Below, piece by piece: positions 54,031 to 62,970 of a stretch of 64,000 bases of DNA. Each line of letters begins with the position of its first letter. Position 1 is the stretch's first letter. The DNA is from JANQFV01 sp964468185. GTDB lineage: Bacteria; Planctomycetota; Phycisphaerae; UBA1845; Fen-1342. The stretch covers positions 173,622 through 237,621 of the forward strand of contig CAYXTR010000002.1 of the NCBI GenBank assembly GCA_964468185.1. Direction: 5' to 3'. Both the position numbers and the translations under genes were made by a program. The notes under the pieces are model-generated. The model ran no database searches. It saw only the letters and a program-made list of their open reading frames with translations, and was not told the origin of the DNA.

Positions 54031-54523
54031 TCATCAGATTCGCACATAACCTTGCGTGCCGGCAACTCTTCACGGAATCCTAGCCACGATTTTGCGCAAG
54101 CGCGGTCAAACGCTCATCGGGTTTGTTTATGTTTTGAGCTGTTAAGAAAGGGCGGTCATGCACGGTGCACCATGCACGCGGTGTTGGCATGCTCGGTTAC
54201 AAGTGAGTACTGGATATGCAAACAGCGCAGCGCCCGAGCTTGGGGGGCAAACTATGGCAGGGACGTATTTGACGCCGGGGGATGGCCCGCGTGAGCAGTC
54301 ACTGCCCGCAATCGTCACCGCCCACTACGGCGATGCGCCGCAACGGTCCATCGTAGTGCTTGACCCTCCCTGGGGGGGGGGTGCGATTCAGAAACTTGTG
54401 GAGAGCGAAAGGAGGTGCTCTGGGGAGAAGTAAGCTCACACGCAGGAGCGTCAGCTCCAACGCTGGTATCGCCTCGTTACATCCTGTTGGCAGTTACTGC
54501 GAATTACGCGAAGGAGAGAAGCT
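54031..54523. other. Gap with palindrome/direct repeat and a ten-G tract, 493 bp
   Basis: Between ubiB and the PEP-CTERM gene. CATGCACG occurs twice (54157-54164 and 54171-54178) around the perfect palindrome GGTGCACC (54164-54171), which looks like an operator. A run of ten G residues is at 54372-54381. A plus-strand frame at 54158-54433 exists but has no ribosome site and an unlikely composition. AAGGAGAG directly before the ATG at 54524 is the ribosome site of the next gene. Confidence 0.5.
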
Positions 54524-55174
54524 ATGACAAAGGCTTCGACAGTATTGGTATGCGCGCTCGTCCTGACGGGCGCCGCGCTGGCAGACGATGTCCTGCCGCC
54601 GATCTGGCTCGGCGACCAGAACACCGTCCATGCCGAGTGGGACACCTGGGCCGGCTTCAACACCGACCCCGCCCCGATCGCCCCGGATAGCTGGTACAGC
54701 ATCCCGGCGGACGCTGTCTCCGCCCCCGATGCCCAGGCCTATGACACCGCCACCTATCTCACTGAATACGAAGGTCGCTCCGATGTGGTTGCGGTCGACG
54801 GCCCCTGGCAGCTCGACTTCCTCGCCCACAACTTTGTGGACGACCTGTCCGAGCTCTGGCTCCAGGTGACGTACTGGGCACCCGAGTCCAACGGCGTCGA
54901 CTTCTTCGTCGACACCGACCCCTACACACCCGACATCAACGGTCCCTATTTCAACGGCGTTGTCGAGCACACGAACGGCTGGATCACGGAAGCCTATTCG
55001 TTTGTTATCGCGCCGAGCCCCGCCAGCGAACTCATCACGCTGGATTTCCCGGGTGCCGGCATCGGCTCGCCCGCGTACATCGACCAGGTCGTCATCGATA
55101 CGGTTGCCGTGCCGGAGCCGACCGGTCTGCTGGTCCTGATCGCCGGCGTGGCGCTGCTGCGTCGCCGTCGCTAG
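54524..55174 (+). CDS. PEP-CTERM sorting-domain protein
   Basis: Secreted surface protein of 216 residues. Signal peptide MTKASTVLVCALVLTGAALA, a beta-rich middle without known domain (DDLSELWLQVTYWAP, VDFFVDTDPYTPDING), and a C-terminal PEP-CTERM tail: VPEPTGLLVLIAGVALLRRRR, that is the PEP motif, one hydrophobic helix and an arginine cluster. In the known system an exosortase cleaves this tail during export to the exterior. No exosortase gene is present in the window. It lies 98 bp upstream of the alkaline phosphatase on the same strand. Confidence 0.85.
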   Translation: MTKASTVLVCALVLTGAALADDVLPPIWLGDQNTVHAEWDTWAGFNTDPAPIAPDSWYSIPADAVSAPDAQAYDTATYLTEYEGRSDVVAVDGPWQLDFLAHNFVDDLSELWLQVTYWAPESNGVDFFVDTDPYTPDINGPYFNGVVEHTNGWITEAYSFVIAPSPASELITLDFPGAGIGSPAYIDQVVIDTVAVPEPTGLLVLIAGVALLRRRR

Positions 55175-55272
55175 GTCTCAAACTGTTCACCTGACCTTGA
55201 TTGTCTGATCACCGGAAGCGTCTGCTTTCGAACAGCGAATTCTGGCAAATACCTCACAGAGGAGATTACAAC

Positions 55273-56817
55273 ATGTCGTGGGTTTACAAGAACATGGGTA
55301 TCGTGCTTGGTCTCGCCGCGTTTGGTTTCGTCAGCCTCGTCGCTGCCGTGGCGATTCCCGTCGACGCGGACAGCCCGGAGCTCTCGAACATCGCACCCTC
55401 CGCCGCCCAGGGCGTGCCGACCGATGAGGTCAATCTTGACCGCCCGGACCGCCCCTGGCTCGGCGCCAAATACGTCTTCTTCTTCATCGGTGATGGCATG
55501 GCCAACGTCCAGATCCATGCCGCCGAGGCCTACCTCGAAGCCGAAAACCACTACGTCCCTGGTGCCCCGAAGGCCCAGTTGCTCACCATGAGCCAGTTCC
55601 CCGTCCAGGGTATGGCCAGCACCTTCGCCGACAACCGCTTCATCACCGGTTCGGCTGCCGCCGGCACCGCCCTCGCCTGTGGTATGAAGACCTCGATCGG
55701 CAATATCTCGATGGCCCCGGATGATGCCACGCCGTACACCAGCCTGGCCGAGGTCGCCCGCGACTCCGGCATGAAGGTTGGTATTGTCTCCAGCGTCTCG
55801 ATCGACCATGCCACCCCGGCCGTCTTCTACGCCCATCAGCCTTCGCGTAGCATGTACTACGAGATCGGCCTCGACCTGGCCAACAGTGGCTTTGACTACT
55901 TTGGCGGCGGTGGCTTCAAGAACCCCGAGGGTGGTACGCCCAGCGTCTGGGACCAGCTCAACACCAACGGCTACGACGTTGTTTACACGCGTGAAGACCT
56001 CGCCGCCGTGCAGCCGGGTACCAAGTGCGTGGCCATCAATCACACCCTCGCCGGTGGCCAGGCGCTGTATTACGAGCTCGACCGTCCGGAAGAGCATATG
56101 TCGCTGGCCGAGTTCACTGCTGAAGGCATCCGCCTCCTCGACAACGAGGATGGCTTCTTCATGATGGTCGAAGGCGGCAAGATCGACTGGGCCTGTCACG
56201 CCAACGACGCCCGCTCCTCCATCGAAGACACCTTTGCTTTCGACGCCGCCATCGACGAGGCCATGGCCTTCTATCAGCAGCACCCGCAGGAGACCCTCAT
56301 CGTCGTCACCGGCGACCACGAGTGCGGTGGTCTGACGATCGGTTTTGCCGGCACCGGCTACGAGAATGCCTTCGAACTGCTCGACAACCAGACCATGTCC
56401 TACGAGGCCTTCAGCATCCCGCTGGCCGAGTACATCGCCACGCACGAGGGTGTCGAGGATATCGACGCCGACATGAAGGCCCTCATGCTCAGCGCCTTCG
56501 GCATCGACTATGACACGGCCACCGAATACGAGCAGCAGCTGCTCGAGGCCGCGTTCGACCGCACCATGGGCGGCGACCCGATCGAGACGCCGGAAGAAGA
56601 TTACCTGCTTTATGGCTATTACGAGCCGCTCACCGTGACCCTGACGCACATTCTGAACCGCCGTGCGGGTCTGGCCTGGACTTCGTATTCTCACACGGGT
56701 GTCCCCGTGCAGGTCCTCGCCATCGGCCGTAGTTCCTACCTGTTTGACGGCTTCTACGACAACACCGACGTGGCCCTGAAGATTGCCCAGGCCATGCGGA
56801 TCACGCTGCCGAACTAG
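55273..56817 (+). CDS. Exported alkaline phosphatase (PhoA-type)
   Basis: Periplasmic or surface phosphomonoesterase of 514 residues. The ATG at 55273 has AGAGGAG about 8 nt upstream and opens a signal peptide (IVLGLAAFGFVSLVAAVAIP); an upstream in-frame TTG at 55201 has neither. Active-site features are the metal ligand strand VFFFIGDGMAN, nucleophile Ser127 in FITGSAAAGTALACG, VEGGKIDWACHANDA, VTGDHECGG and SHTGVPVQVLA with metal-ligand histidines. It cleaves phosphate esters to free phosphate and needs two zinc and one magnesium ion in the family. Its neighbour is the PEP-CTERM protein. A strong terminator follows. Confidence 0.93.
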   Translation: MSWVYKNMGIVLGLAAFGFVSLVAAVAIPVDADSPELSNIAPSAAQGVPTDEVNLDRPDRPWLGAKYVFFFIGDGMANVQIHAAEAYLEAENHYVPGAPKAQLLTMSQFPVQGMASTFADNRFITGSAAAGTALACGMKTSIGNISMAPDDATPYTSLAEVARDSGMKVGIVSSVSIDHATPAVFYAHQPSRSMYYEIGLDLANSGFDYFGGGGFKNPEGGTPSVWDQLNTNGYDVVYTREDLAAVQPGTKCVAINHTLAGGQALYYELDRPEEHMSLAEFTAEGIRLLDNEDGFFMMVEGGKIDWACHANDARSSIEDTFAFDAAIDEAMAFYQQHPQETLIVVTGDHECGGLTIGFAGTGYENAFELLDNQTMSYEAFSIPLAEYIATHEGVEDIDADMKALMLSAFGIDYDTATEYEQQLLEAAFDRTMGGDPIETPEEDYLLYGYYEPLTVTLTHILNRRAGLAWTSYSHTGVPVQVLAIGRSSYLFDGFYDNTDVALKIAQAMRITLPN

Positions 56818-56846
56818 ACGCCGTTGTCAGGCCACAAGACAATGTC

Positions 56847-56884
56847 GAGCATGGCCCTCGCTTTGCGGGGGTCGTGCTCTTTTT
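56847..56884 (+). terminator. Strong intrinsic terminator after alkaline phosphatase gene
   Basis: A 15-bp stem (56847-56861 with 56865-56879, three G-U pairs, three-base loop) is followed by TTTTT at 56880-56884. It lies 30 bp after the phosphatase stop and ends that transcript. Confidence 0.88.
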
Positions 56885-56914
56885 GAAGCCATGAACCACG
56901 GGTGGTGCGAGTGA

Positions 56915-58108
56915 GTGGGAATGAGCGTGTTACGCGGTCTTCGCAATGCCAATTTGCTATTCGTCGTGTTCTTCGCCGCGCTGTGCGCGGTGCTGCTCCT
57001 TATTCCGACGGGGTTCGAACACCTTGCACCACAGGATTCCTTCCGTGCCCGGGCGCGTGTGCTCGAGGTCGACAATAGCGAGATGCGCCGCAACCTGATC
57101 GTCATGACCGGGCGGCAATTGCTGAAAGTCGAAGTCCTTGGCGGGCCCCACGCCGGCAAGACCGCCACGGTCGAAAATCAGCTTACCGGCAAGATGGAGC
57201 TCGACGAGGTCTATCGCGCCGGCAACGACATCCTCGTCGAGTTCTCCGTCGCGGACGACGGTTCCATCCGCACCGCGTACACACGCGGCCGCTACCGCCT
57301 CGGGTGGGAACTGACCTTGGCCGGGTTGTTCGGCCTCCTGCTTGTCATCGTCGCCGGCTGGACCGGCCTCAAAGCCCTGCTGTCCTTCGGCTTCGCTGCC
57401 CTGATGATCTGGAAAGTCATGGTCCCGCTCTTCTTGAAGGGCTATGACCCCATCATCGTCGCGCTCTTCGTCGTCGCGGCCCTGACTGCCTCCATCGCGT
57501 TCCTGGTCGGTGGCGTGAATCGTCGCGGTCTCTCAACGTTCCTCGGCGCGTTCCTCGGTCTTGTGCTAACTTGCGTCCTCGCCCAACTCTTCGCGCGCGG
57601 TTTCCAGGTTCACGGCGCCGTCCGTCCCTTCGCCGAGACGCTGCTCTATTCCGGCTTCTACGACCTCAACCTCTCCCGCATTTTTATCGCCGGTATTTTC
57701 ACCGCTTCATCGGGCGCCGTCATGGACCTCGCCATGGACATCTCCTCCGCCATGGACGAGATCAAGCTCAAACGTCCCGACATCGGATTCACTGAACATA
57801 TCGCGTCCGGCATGTCGGTCGGTCGCTCAGTCATTGGCACCATGACGACCACCTTGCTGCTGGCCTACTCCGGCAGCTATATCGCCATGCTCATGCTGTT
57901 CATGGGGCAGGGTGTCCCACTGGTCAACCTGTTCAACTTCAACTACGTCGCCGCTGAAGTCCTGAACACCCTCGTCGGCAGCTTCGGTCTCGTTACGGTC
58001 GCCCCGTTCACGGCCGTCGTCGCCGCGCTGCTGTTCCGTGCCGGCCCCACGCCCTCGACCGCCTTGCCCGCCGACGAACAGCACATCTCCGGCGGCCTTG
58101 CGATTTGA
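56915..58108 (+). CDS. YibE/F-like membrane protein
   Basis: Polytopic membrane protein of 397 residues of the YibE/F family, whose function is not settled. After one N-terminal helix (FVVFFAALCAVLLLIP) comes an extracytoplasmic beta-barrel-like domain (FRARARVLEVDNSEMRRNLIV, GKTATVENQLTGKM), then about eight helices with the family stretches GLKALLSFGFAALMIWKVMVPLFLKG, IFTASSGAVMDLAMDISSAM and GMSVGRSVIGTMTTTLLLAYSG. It begins 30 bp after the phosphatase terminator, so it has its own promoter. GTG 56915 or ATG 56921 is the start. It converges on the DUF4091-like gene with 13 bp between stops. Confidence 0.88.
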   Translation: MGMSVLRGLRNANLLFVVFFAALCAVLLLIPTGFEHLAPQDSFRARARVLEVDNSEMRRNLIVMTGRQLLKVEVLGGPHAGKTATVENQLTGKMELDEVYRAGNDILVEFSVADDGSIRTAYTRGRYRLGWELTLAGLFGLLLVIVAGWTGLKALLSFGFAALMIWKVMVPLFLKGYDPIIVALFVVAALTASIAFLVGGVNRRGLSTFLGAFLGLVLTCVLAQLFARGFQVHGAVRPFAETLLYSGFYDLNLSRIFIAGIFTASSGAVMDLAMDISSAMDEIKLKRPDIGFTEHIASGMSVGRSVIGTMTTTLLLAYSGSYIAMLMLFMGQGVPLVNLFNFNYVAAEVLNTLVGSFGLVTVAPFTAVVAALLFRAGPTPSTALPADEQHISGGLAI

Positions 58109-58121
58109 TCCTGCCACGTCC

Positions 58122-60947
58122 TCACGGGGTGTGGACAATCAGGTTGCCCAGGCTCGTCGGTGAGTAGCAGGTCCCGCGTGCTCCCGACCATGACGAGTAT
58201 TCGCCGCGTCGGGCATCCAGGCGCGTCACGTTGCACCCCCAGACGACGTTCCGACGACTCTCCTCCGGAAACGCTGAGCGTGGCAGTGCCAGTTCGATCA
58301 CCCATGCCTCCGGCTCAACCTGCACCGCGACCCGCGCCTCACAATCCCAAGGCCGCACGGCGCCCATTGGCGGGTCTGTCCGACACCCGCGCGACGCCAG
58401 CAATACACCGCTCGGCTTGATTTGCAGGCAATGGATGTCCGCCATCGTCCCGCGCACCGCGTTCCGCGGATCCAGTAGAATTTCGACCACATCCTGTCCC
58501 CACGGCAGCGCCCCATCCACCCCGATTACATTGCTCGCATCCCACACCAGCGGCTCCTGCGGCGCTCGCCGACACCGCACCGCGAAATAGAGCCGCTCCG
58601 CATCCGCTGCAAAGAAGGCCTGCGTGGCAAACGCCGGCCGTGGCGCCTCATTACCCAAGTCCGCCGCGTAGTGCAGGCGAAAATCACCCGCCGTGTTGTT
58701 GGCCGCCAGCGGCCAGTCGTCCAACTGGCCGTCAATCCGCGGCGGCTCTGCAAACGGCGCCGTGGTCGCTACCGCCAGCCGCGCCGCGATGCGCTGCGCC
58801 CCCAACTCCGGCGTATCCAGCACGAGCTCGAACGGATACACGCCCGCGACGTTGTAGTTCAACCCCAGCAGATCAAACTCCAGCGGCACCAACCGCCGCG
58901 TATCCGCCGCAATCTCGACCGTCTGCTGCTCAAGGCCTTCCCAGCCCGGCGGCGGTGCGGGCAGCGACCACGTACCGCGCAGCCCCCGCTCCGAGAGGTT
59001 CAGCACCCGCGTTACCACGTGCGCCCGCAGTCCCGTGCGTGTCGGCGACAACCGAACCCCCTCGAACGACGCCGCGACCTGCCGTTCCCGCGACATCAAC
59101 CGAGCCCAGGCGGCCTGCGATGCCCGTCGCATCGACTCCGCCCGATCCGCCAGTTCCAGCAGCATGACCCGCCGCGCTAACCGATACGCGCCCGCTGACA
59201 CCGGCCAACCACTCCCCTTCGTGCTGAGCAGGTTTTCGTCACTTGCGTCAGTGCACGCCCAGCGCACAATTTGTCGCGCCAGCCGCCGCGCCAGCAGCGG
59301 ATGCCCCGTCTCATCAAGCAGCTTCAACAGCTCATAATCCTGCAACCCCCGCCGCAAACGCTTCAGCCGTAGTGACGGCACCGGCCGGTCATTCAGCCCG
59401 TACGGCGTACCCGCATAGATCAAACCCGTTTGCGGCCCTGCCCGCTCACCCAACGGCTCGTTCGACCCGCCGACCGCATCCTCAATCCAGATTCCCTCCA
59501 CGTCATAGCGATACGCCTGCCACGCCAGTGCCCGCGGATCCACCGCGGGGGCCCCTGGTCGCAAAGACGCACTGTAGGGCGGCTCATCCGGCATCAGCCA
59601 CGTCTGACGCAAGAGCTGCCGCTCACGCGCCATGGCCTCCGGCTCATACCACATCGCCGGCGGACACCAGATATCCACCTCGGGCAGTTCAATCGCCGGT
59701 GCCTCCTGCCAACCCAGTCCCCGTAAGGAGCGCGCCGGCAGATGTGCCACCAATGGCCAGCCCGCCTCACTCTGTTGCCCGATGCGCGCCAACCGCTGCA
59801 CCTGCGCGACGGTCGTCTCGTTGAGCCCCTGCGGCGGTATCGGCCGCCAGACTGTTCGCGCCAGCCACCCCCGCTCAGCAAAGTGCGCCTCGCAGGCGCG
59901 CAGGTAAGCCGCCAGCAGCCGCGCATACCGCGCCGAGTTCAACCCGCCATTTCTCCCCGCCCGCGGATAATCTACCGACGCCGGTACTACCCAGCGTGCC
60001 AGCCCGACCCGATCCGCGAACGCGGTCCCATCCAGCCAGCCACCGACGAGCGCATCATAAGCCGACCAGTCGACCTCCACCTCGCGCTGCCCGACCGGCC
60101 GAAACTTCGGAAACGCCGCCCACAACACCGGATTCGTCCGATGCCCATGCAGCAGCCGTATCGTCTCATCAACCAGTCCGACCGCCGCGGCATGGCTCGA
60201 CTCACCACGTAACAGCGCGGTCGTCTCCACCGGCCCCCGTGGCCAGTTCAAATGTGCCCGCAACAAACCCCGCGGATCCACGCGACATACTACCGGCAGA
60301 CTCCGCTCGCCCGGCAGCGCCACGGGCAACACCTCAACCGAGATCCCGCACGAAAACGCCACCTGCCCGCCGCCGCGCACCTCCACCGTGCCACGATACG
60401 TCCCCGGCCCCACCGTCGGCGGGACGTGCACATCCATCCAAACAAGCGCATTTCGCATGTCGGACAGCAGTAGGGGGGCCCCACCCTGCGGCGCATCCCA
60501 TGGGACGAGCACGTCCGGCACCTCCATCGCCACTGCCGGCCGACCCGTGTGTCGCGGATACCAACTCCCGAATTCCCGCACCTCCACGTCCCGCACGCGA
60601 TACAGCGTCACGTGCTCCGCCGCCGTCAGGGTGTCCTGCGGCCCCGCCAGATCCGAGACGACAATGTCAAACGGCCCCGCTGGTGGCACGGTGGTGCGCA
60701 ACGCAAGCTGCACACCGACCGTCTCATTGAGCGCCGCCGTCAGTTGCAGGGTCCCCCGCGCCGCCGAGTACACATCACTCTCCAGCACCGGCTCCGACGC
60801 GCGATCCAGTTCAGTGCCCCCATCCGCAAACCAGATCGACACCTCGCGCGCCGCCAGCGGCTTACCACACCCCACCAGCAACCCCAGCACAACGCAACCA
60901 CAGGCCCAGACCGCCCCGTACCGTGAAATGCGTCGACCCAATATCAT
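58122..60947 (-). CDS. Lipoprotein with DUF4091-like glycoside-hydrolase-type core and C-terminal CBM9-like domain
   Basis: Lipoprotein of 941 residues, with a lipobox (LVGCG) at about position 27. The order is an N-terminal beta-sandwich (LQLTAALNETVGVQLALRT), a barrel-like centre with Trp-rich stretches (VDWSAYDALVGGWLDGTAF, YRYDVEGIWIEDAV, a DUF4091-type arrangement), a helical region, a beta-sandwich and finally a CBM9-like domain (IDGQLDDWPLAANN, FFAADAERLYFAVRC, WVIELALPRSAF). DUF4091 proteins belong to carbohydrate-active families in related bacteria; binding of a sugar polymer is likely, hydrolysis only inferred. Its start overlaps the downstream-coded oxidoreductase stop by 4 bp (ATGA), so the two are translated together. 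Confidence 0.78.
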   Translation of the reverse strand: MILGRRISRYGAVWACGCVVLGLLVGCGKPLAAREVSIWFADGGTELDRASEPVLESDVYSAARGTLQLTAALNETVGVQLALRTTVPPAGPFDIVVSDLAGPQDTLTAAEHVTLYRVRDVEVREFGSWYPRHTGRPAVAMEVPDVLVPWDAPQGGAPLLLSDMRNALVWMDVHVPPTVGPGTYRGTVEVRGGGQVAFSCGISVEVLPVALPGERSLPVVCRVDPRGLLRAHLNWPRGPVETTALLRGESSHAAAVGLVDETIRLLHGHRTNPVLWAAFPKFRPVGQREVEVDWSAYDALVGGWLDGTAFADRVGLARWVVPASVDYPRAGRNGGLNSARYARLLAAYLRACEAHFAERGWLARTVWRPIPPQGLNETTVAQVQRLARIGQQSEAGWPLVAHLPARSLRGLGWQEAPAIELPEVDIWCPPAMWYEPEAMARERQLLRQTWLMPDEPPYSASLRPGAPAVDPRALAWQAYRYDVEGIWIEDAVGGSNEPLGERAGPQTGLIYAGTPYGLNDRPVPSLRLKRLRRGLQDYELLKLLDETGHPLLARRLARQIVRWACTDASDENLLSTKGSGWPVSAGAYRLARRVMLLELADRAESMRRASQAAWARLMSRERQVAASFEGVRLSPTRTGLRAHVVTRVLNLSERGLRGTWSLPAPPPGWEGLEQQTVEIAADTRRLVPLEFDLLGLNYNVAGVYPFELVLDTPELGAQRIAARLAVATTAPFAEPPRIDGQLDDWPLAANNTAGDFRLHYAADLGNEAPRPAFATQAFFAADAERLYFAVRCRRAPQEPLVWDASNVIGVDGALPWGQDVVEILLDPRNAVRGTMADIHCLQIKPSGVLLASRGCRTDPPMGAVRPWDCEARVAVQVEPEAWVIELALPRSAFPEESRRNVVWGCNVTRLDARRGEYSSWSGARGTCYSPTSLGNLIVHTP

Positions 60948-61984
60948 GAGCGTGGCAACGGCCAGCCTTGCACCTGGTAGAACTTCGCCGGCGTCTCCGG
61001 ATGATTCGTTCGCGCCGACAGATAAGTCGTCTCCAGCACCGCACTCACCGCCAGATGATTCTCCAGCGGGGCCAGCGCCCGATCCCGGGCATGCCCGCGC
61101 ACGGCCTCCCCAAACTGCTGCAACTCCCTTGCAATGAACCCCGTCCCCAGCGGCTGCTGATCGATCGATGCCCCATGAACATCATGCAACTGCGCCTCGG
61201 TCTCCGTCAGCGTCAGTGCCGCTTCCCCCGAATACAACCGCAACACCTCCTCGGCCGGAAAGTGATCCCACACCGCGCGCACCATCCCCAGTCCACCCCC
61301 GTCATACCGCCAAGTCGCCACCGCCACGTCCTCCGTCTCACGCCCCGCACTACCCCCCGCACCCCTGCGATACCGCCCAATCGCTGCGGATATGCTATCC
61401 GGCAATCCCCGCAACGCCGTCAGCACCTCCAGGAACGAATACCCCGCATTCGCCAGAGCTCCGCCCGCCGAAGGGTGCGTCCGCGCCCGCCACGAGTCCA
61501 GCGGCGGTCCCGCCTTCGCGCACAGCAGTTCCGAGTACCGCACAGTAAAGTCATCCGGCCAGTCAAGTTGCTGCCACGCCAGCTCCACCACATGCTCCCA
61601 CCACGATGCCACCCGATATACCAGTCGCTCGGCCCGAATTCGCCGCACCAGCTCACACGCCTGGGCAAAGTTCGGCCCCAGTGGCGGCAACTGCCACACA
61701 TGCAGCCCATGCTCCAGCGCCAGTTGCCCGTGTTCCATATTCGCCCGCGGCGAGTCCGCCAGCAGCACTCCCTCCAGCTCCGGCTGCGCCAGCAGCACGC
61801 GAACATCGTCATACCACGGCACGTCGAGCGACATCACCGTCTGCGGCATCCCCGCCCGGCCCAGTGGCTGCAGCAGCATGCACGCCTCAATCAGCGGCGC
61901 CAGCCGTTCCGCCTGTCGGGCATCCGCAATAAGCGCCACGCGTACCGGACCTTGCGTATGCGTATTGTTGTGAGGTGTCGTCAT
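60944..61984 (-). CDS. Gfo/Idh/MocA-like protein with degenerate nucleotide loop
   Basis: Protein of 346 residues resembling the Gfo/Idh/MocA oxidoreductases that act on sugars and inositols with NAD(P). The fold order fits: a first strand RVALIADARQ, a second-domain QLALEHGLHVWQLPPLGP (like the HVxxEKPL region) and a late helix-sheet with AVSAVLETTYLSARTN, the typical family end. The first glycine loop (GxGxxG) is lost, and the EKP lysine is replaced (QLPPLGP), so catalysis is doubtful. It lacks a signal peptide. It is upstream of the lipoprotein gene and overlaps it by 4 bp. Confidence 0.72.
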   Translation of the reverse strand: MTTPHNNTHTQGPVRVALIADARQAERLAPLIEACMLLQPLGRAGMPQTVMSLDVPWYDDVRVLLAQPELEGVLLADSPRANMEHGQLALEHGLHVWQLPPLGPNFAQACELVRRIRAERLVYRVASWWEHVVELAWQQLDWPDDFTVRYSELLCAKAGPPLDSWRARTHPSAGGALANAGYSFLEVLTALRGLPDSISAAIGRYRRGAGGSAGRETEDVAVATWRYDGGGLGMVRAVWDHFPAEEVLRLYSGEAALTLTETEAQLHDVHGASIDQQPLGTGFIARELQQFGEAVRGHARDRALAPLENHLAVSAVLETTYLSARTNHPETPAKFYQVQGWPLPRS

Positions 61985-61995
61985 TGGGCTATACT
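61968..61995 (+). promoter_or_regulatory. Candidate promoter for the 62032 gene
   Basis: TTGTGA (61968-61973) and TATACT (61990-61995) are 16 bp apart, with the -10 matching 5 of 6 bases. It lies 37 bp before the ATG at 62032 and overlaps the start of the divergent oxidoreductase-like gene. Confidence 0.4.
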
Positions 61996-62031
61996 CAGGT
62001 TAACACGCGCGGTCTGGCCGGGAAGGTACCG

Positions 62032-62970
62032 ATGCGACGAATGCTGACCGTCCTTATCCTGCTACTCAGTTCATCGGGTCAGGCCGATATTTTGCACTTG
62101 CGCGACGGTTCCCGCCAGCAGGGCAAGGTCATCTCCCGCTCCGCCGATGCCGTGGTCTTTCGTGCGCTCACCGCCGGCGGTAACTTCGGCCCCATCCAGA
62201 AAGTGCCAGCCAGCGACATTCTCCGCGTCGAAATTACAAAAACCACCGCCCAATCGCCTGCCGACGCCAACGGACCCATCGGCGACGAAGATTACGAGCA
62301 GATGCTCCGTGAGGGGTTCGAGCTGCTCGACGACGGTGATCTGCCCGCCGCAGTCCGCGCCATGCAACGCGCTGTCATTCGGGCGCCCGACGAGCGCATC
62401 CCGGAACTCGATCAGGTCGCCCGCCGCTGGCGAGACACCGGCCTGGCCTACGTCCTCGCCGACGCGCGCCTCCGTCTCGCCAATGAGCGGGGCGACGGCC
62501 GTACCTTCGACCTCGACTTTGCCACCGAAATCGAGCGCCCCGTGCTCGCCCGGCTACTCGAGAAGCGCCAGAATGCCCGCCTGACGGCGATCCGTGACGG
62601 CCGCACCGTTGCCGACTGGGCCGCTGACCGCGAGGCCTATGAAGAGCTCCAACCCGACGCCCGCGACCTCGTCGCCGACGCCGCCCGCGCTGCCGCCCTC
62701 ATCCGCACCCGCCTCCGTCTCGACCCGCGTCTCAACGACAACCCCGCGGCCCGCCGGTCGCTGCTCCAACTCCAGGCCGACCTCACCCGCCTCGCCGCCG
62801 ACGTGTCATCCATGCCCGGCTATACCGCCCCTCAGCGCGACGACGGCGTACTCGATCCCGCCGAACGCGTCGCCCACCAACTCGCACAGGAACACGCCGC
62901 GGCCTCGCAGCCGGCCGCAGCTTCAGCGTCAACCACAACCCAACCAACCACGGGAGACCACCGTCCATGA
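62032..62970 (+). CDS. Secreted protein of unknown function, 312 aa
   Basis: Exported protein with a signal peptide (MLTVLILLLSSSGQA). The ATG at 62032 has GGAAGG 6 nt upstream; the open frame to 61975 runs into the promoter. Residues about 15-70 contain short strands (ILHLRDGSRQQGKVISRSADA, then a glycine-rich turn) like the small SH3-like modules of planctomycete secreted proteins. The rest is helical and charged, with Arg/Asp-rich repeats (DARDLVADAARAAALIRTRL), and ends in a Ser/Thr/Ala-rich tail. No catalytic motif. Its end overlaps purC by 4 bp, so the two are translated together. Confidence 0.8.
   Translation: MRRMLTVLILLLSSSGQADILHLRDGSRQQGKVISRSADAVVFRALTAGGNFGPIQKVPASDILRVEITKTTAQSPADANGPIGDEDYEQMLREGFELLDDGDLPAAVRAMQRAVIRAPDERIPELDQVARRWRDTGLAYVLADARLRLANERGDGRTFDLDFATEIERPVLARLLEKRQNARLTAIRDGRTVADWAADREAYEELQPDARDLVADAARAAALIRTRLRLDPRLNDNPAARRSLLQLQADLTRLAADVSSMPGYTAPQRDDGVLDPAERVAHQLAQEHAAASQPAAASASTTTQPTTGDHRP

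Noticed and set aside
54158..54433. Plus-strand ORF of 91 codons upstream of the PEP-CTERM gene
   Set aside because: No ribosome binding site, starts inside the palindrome and runs across the ten-G tract; treated as noncoding.
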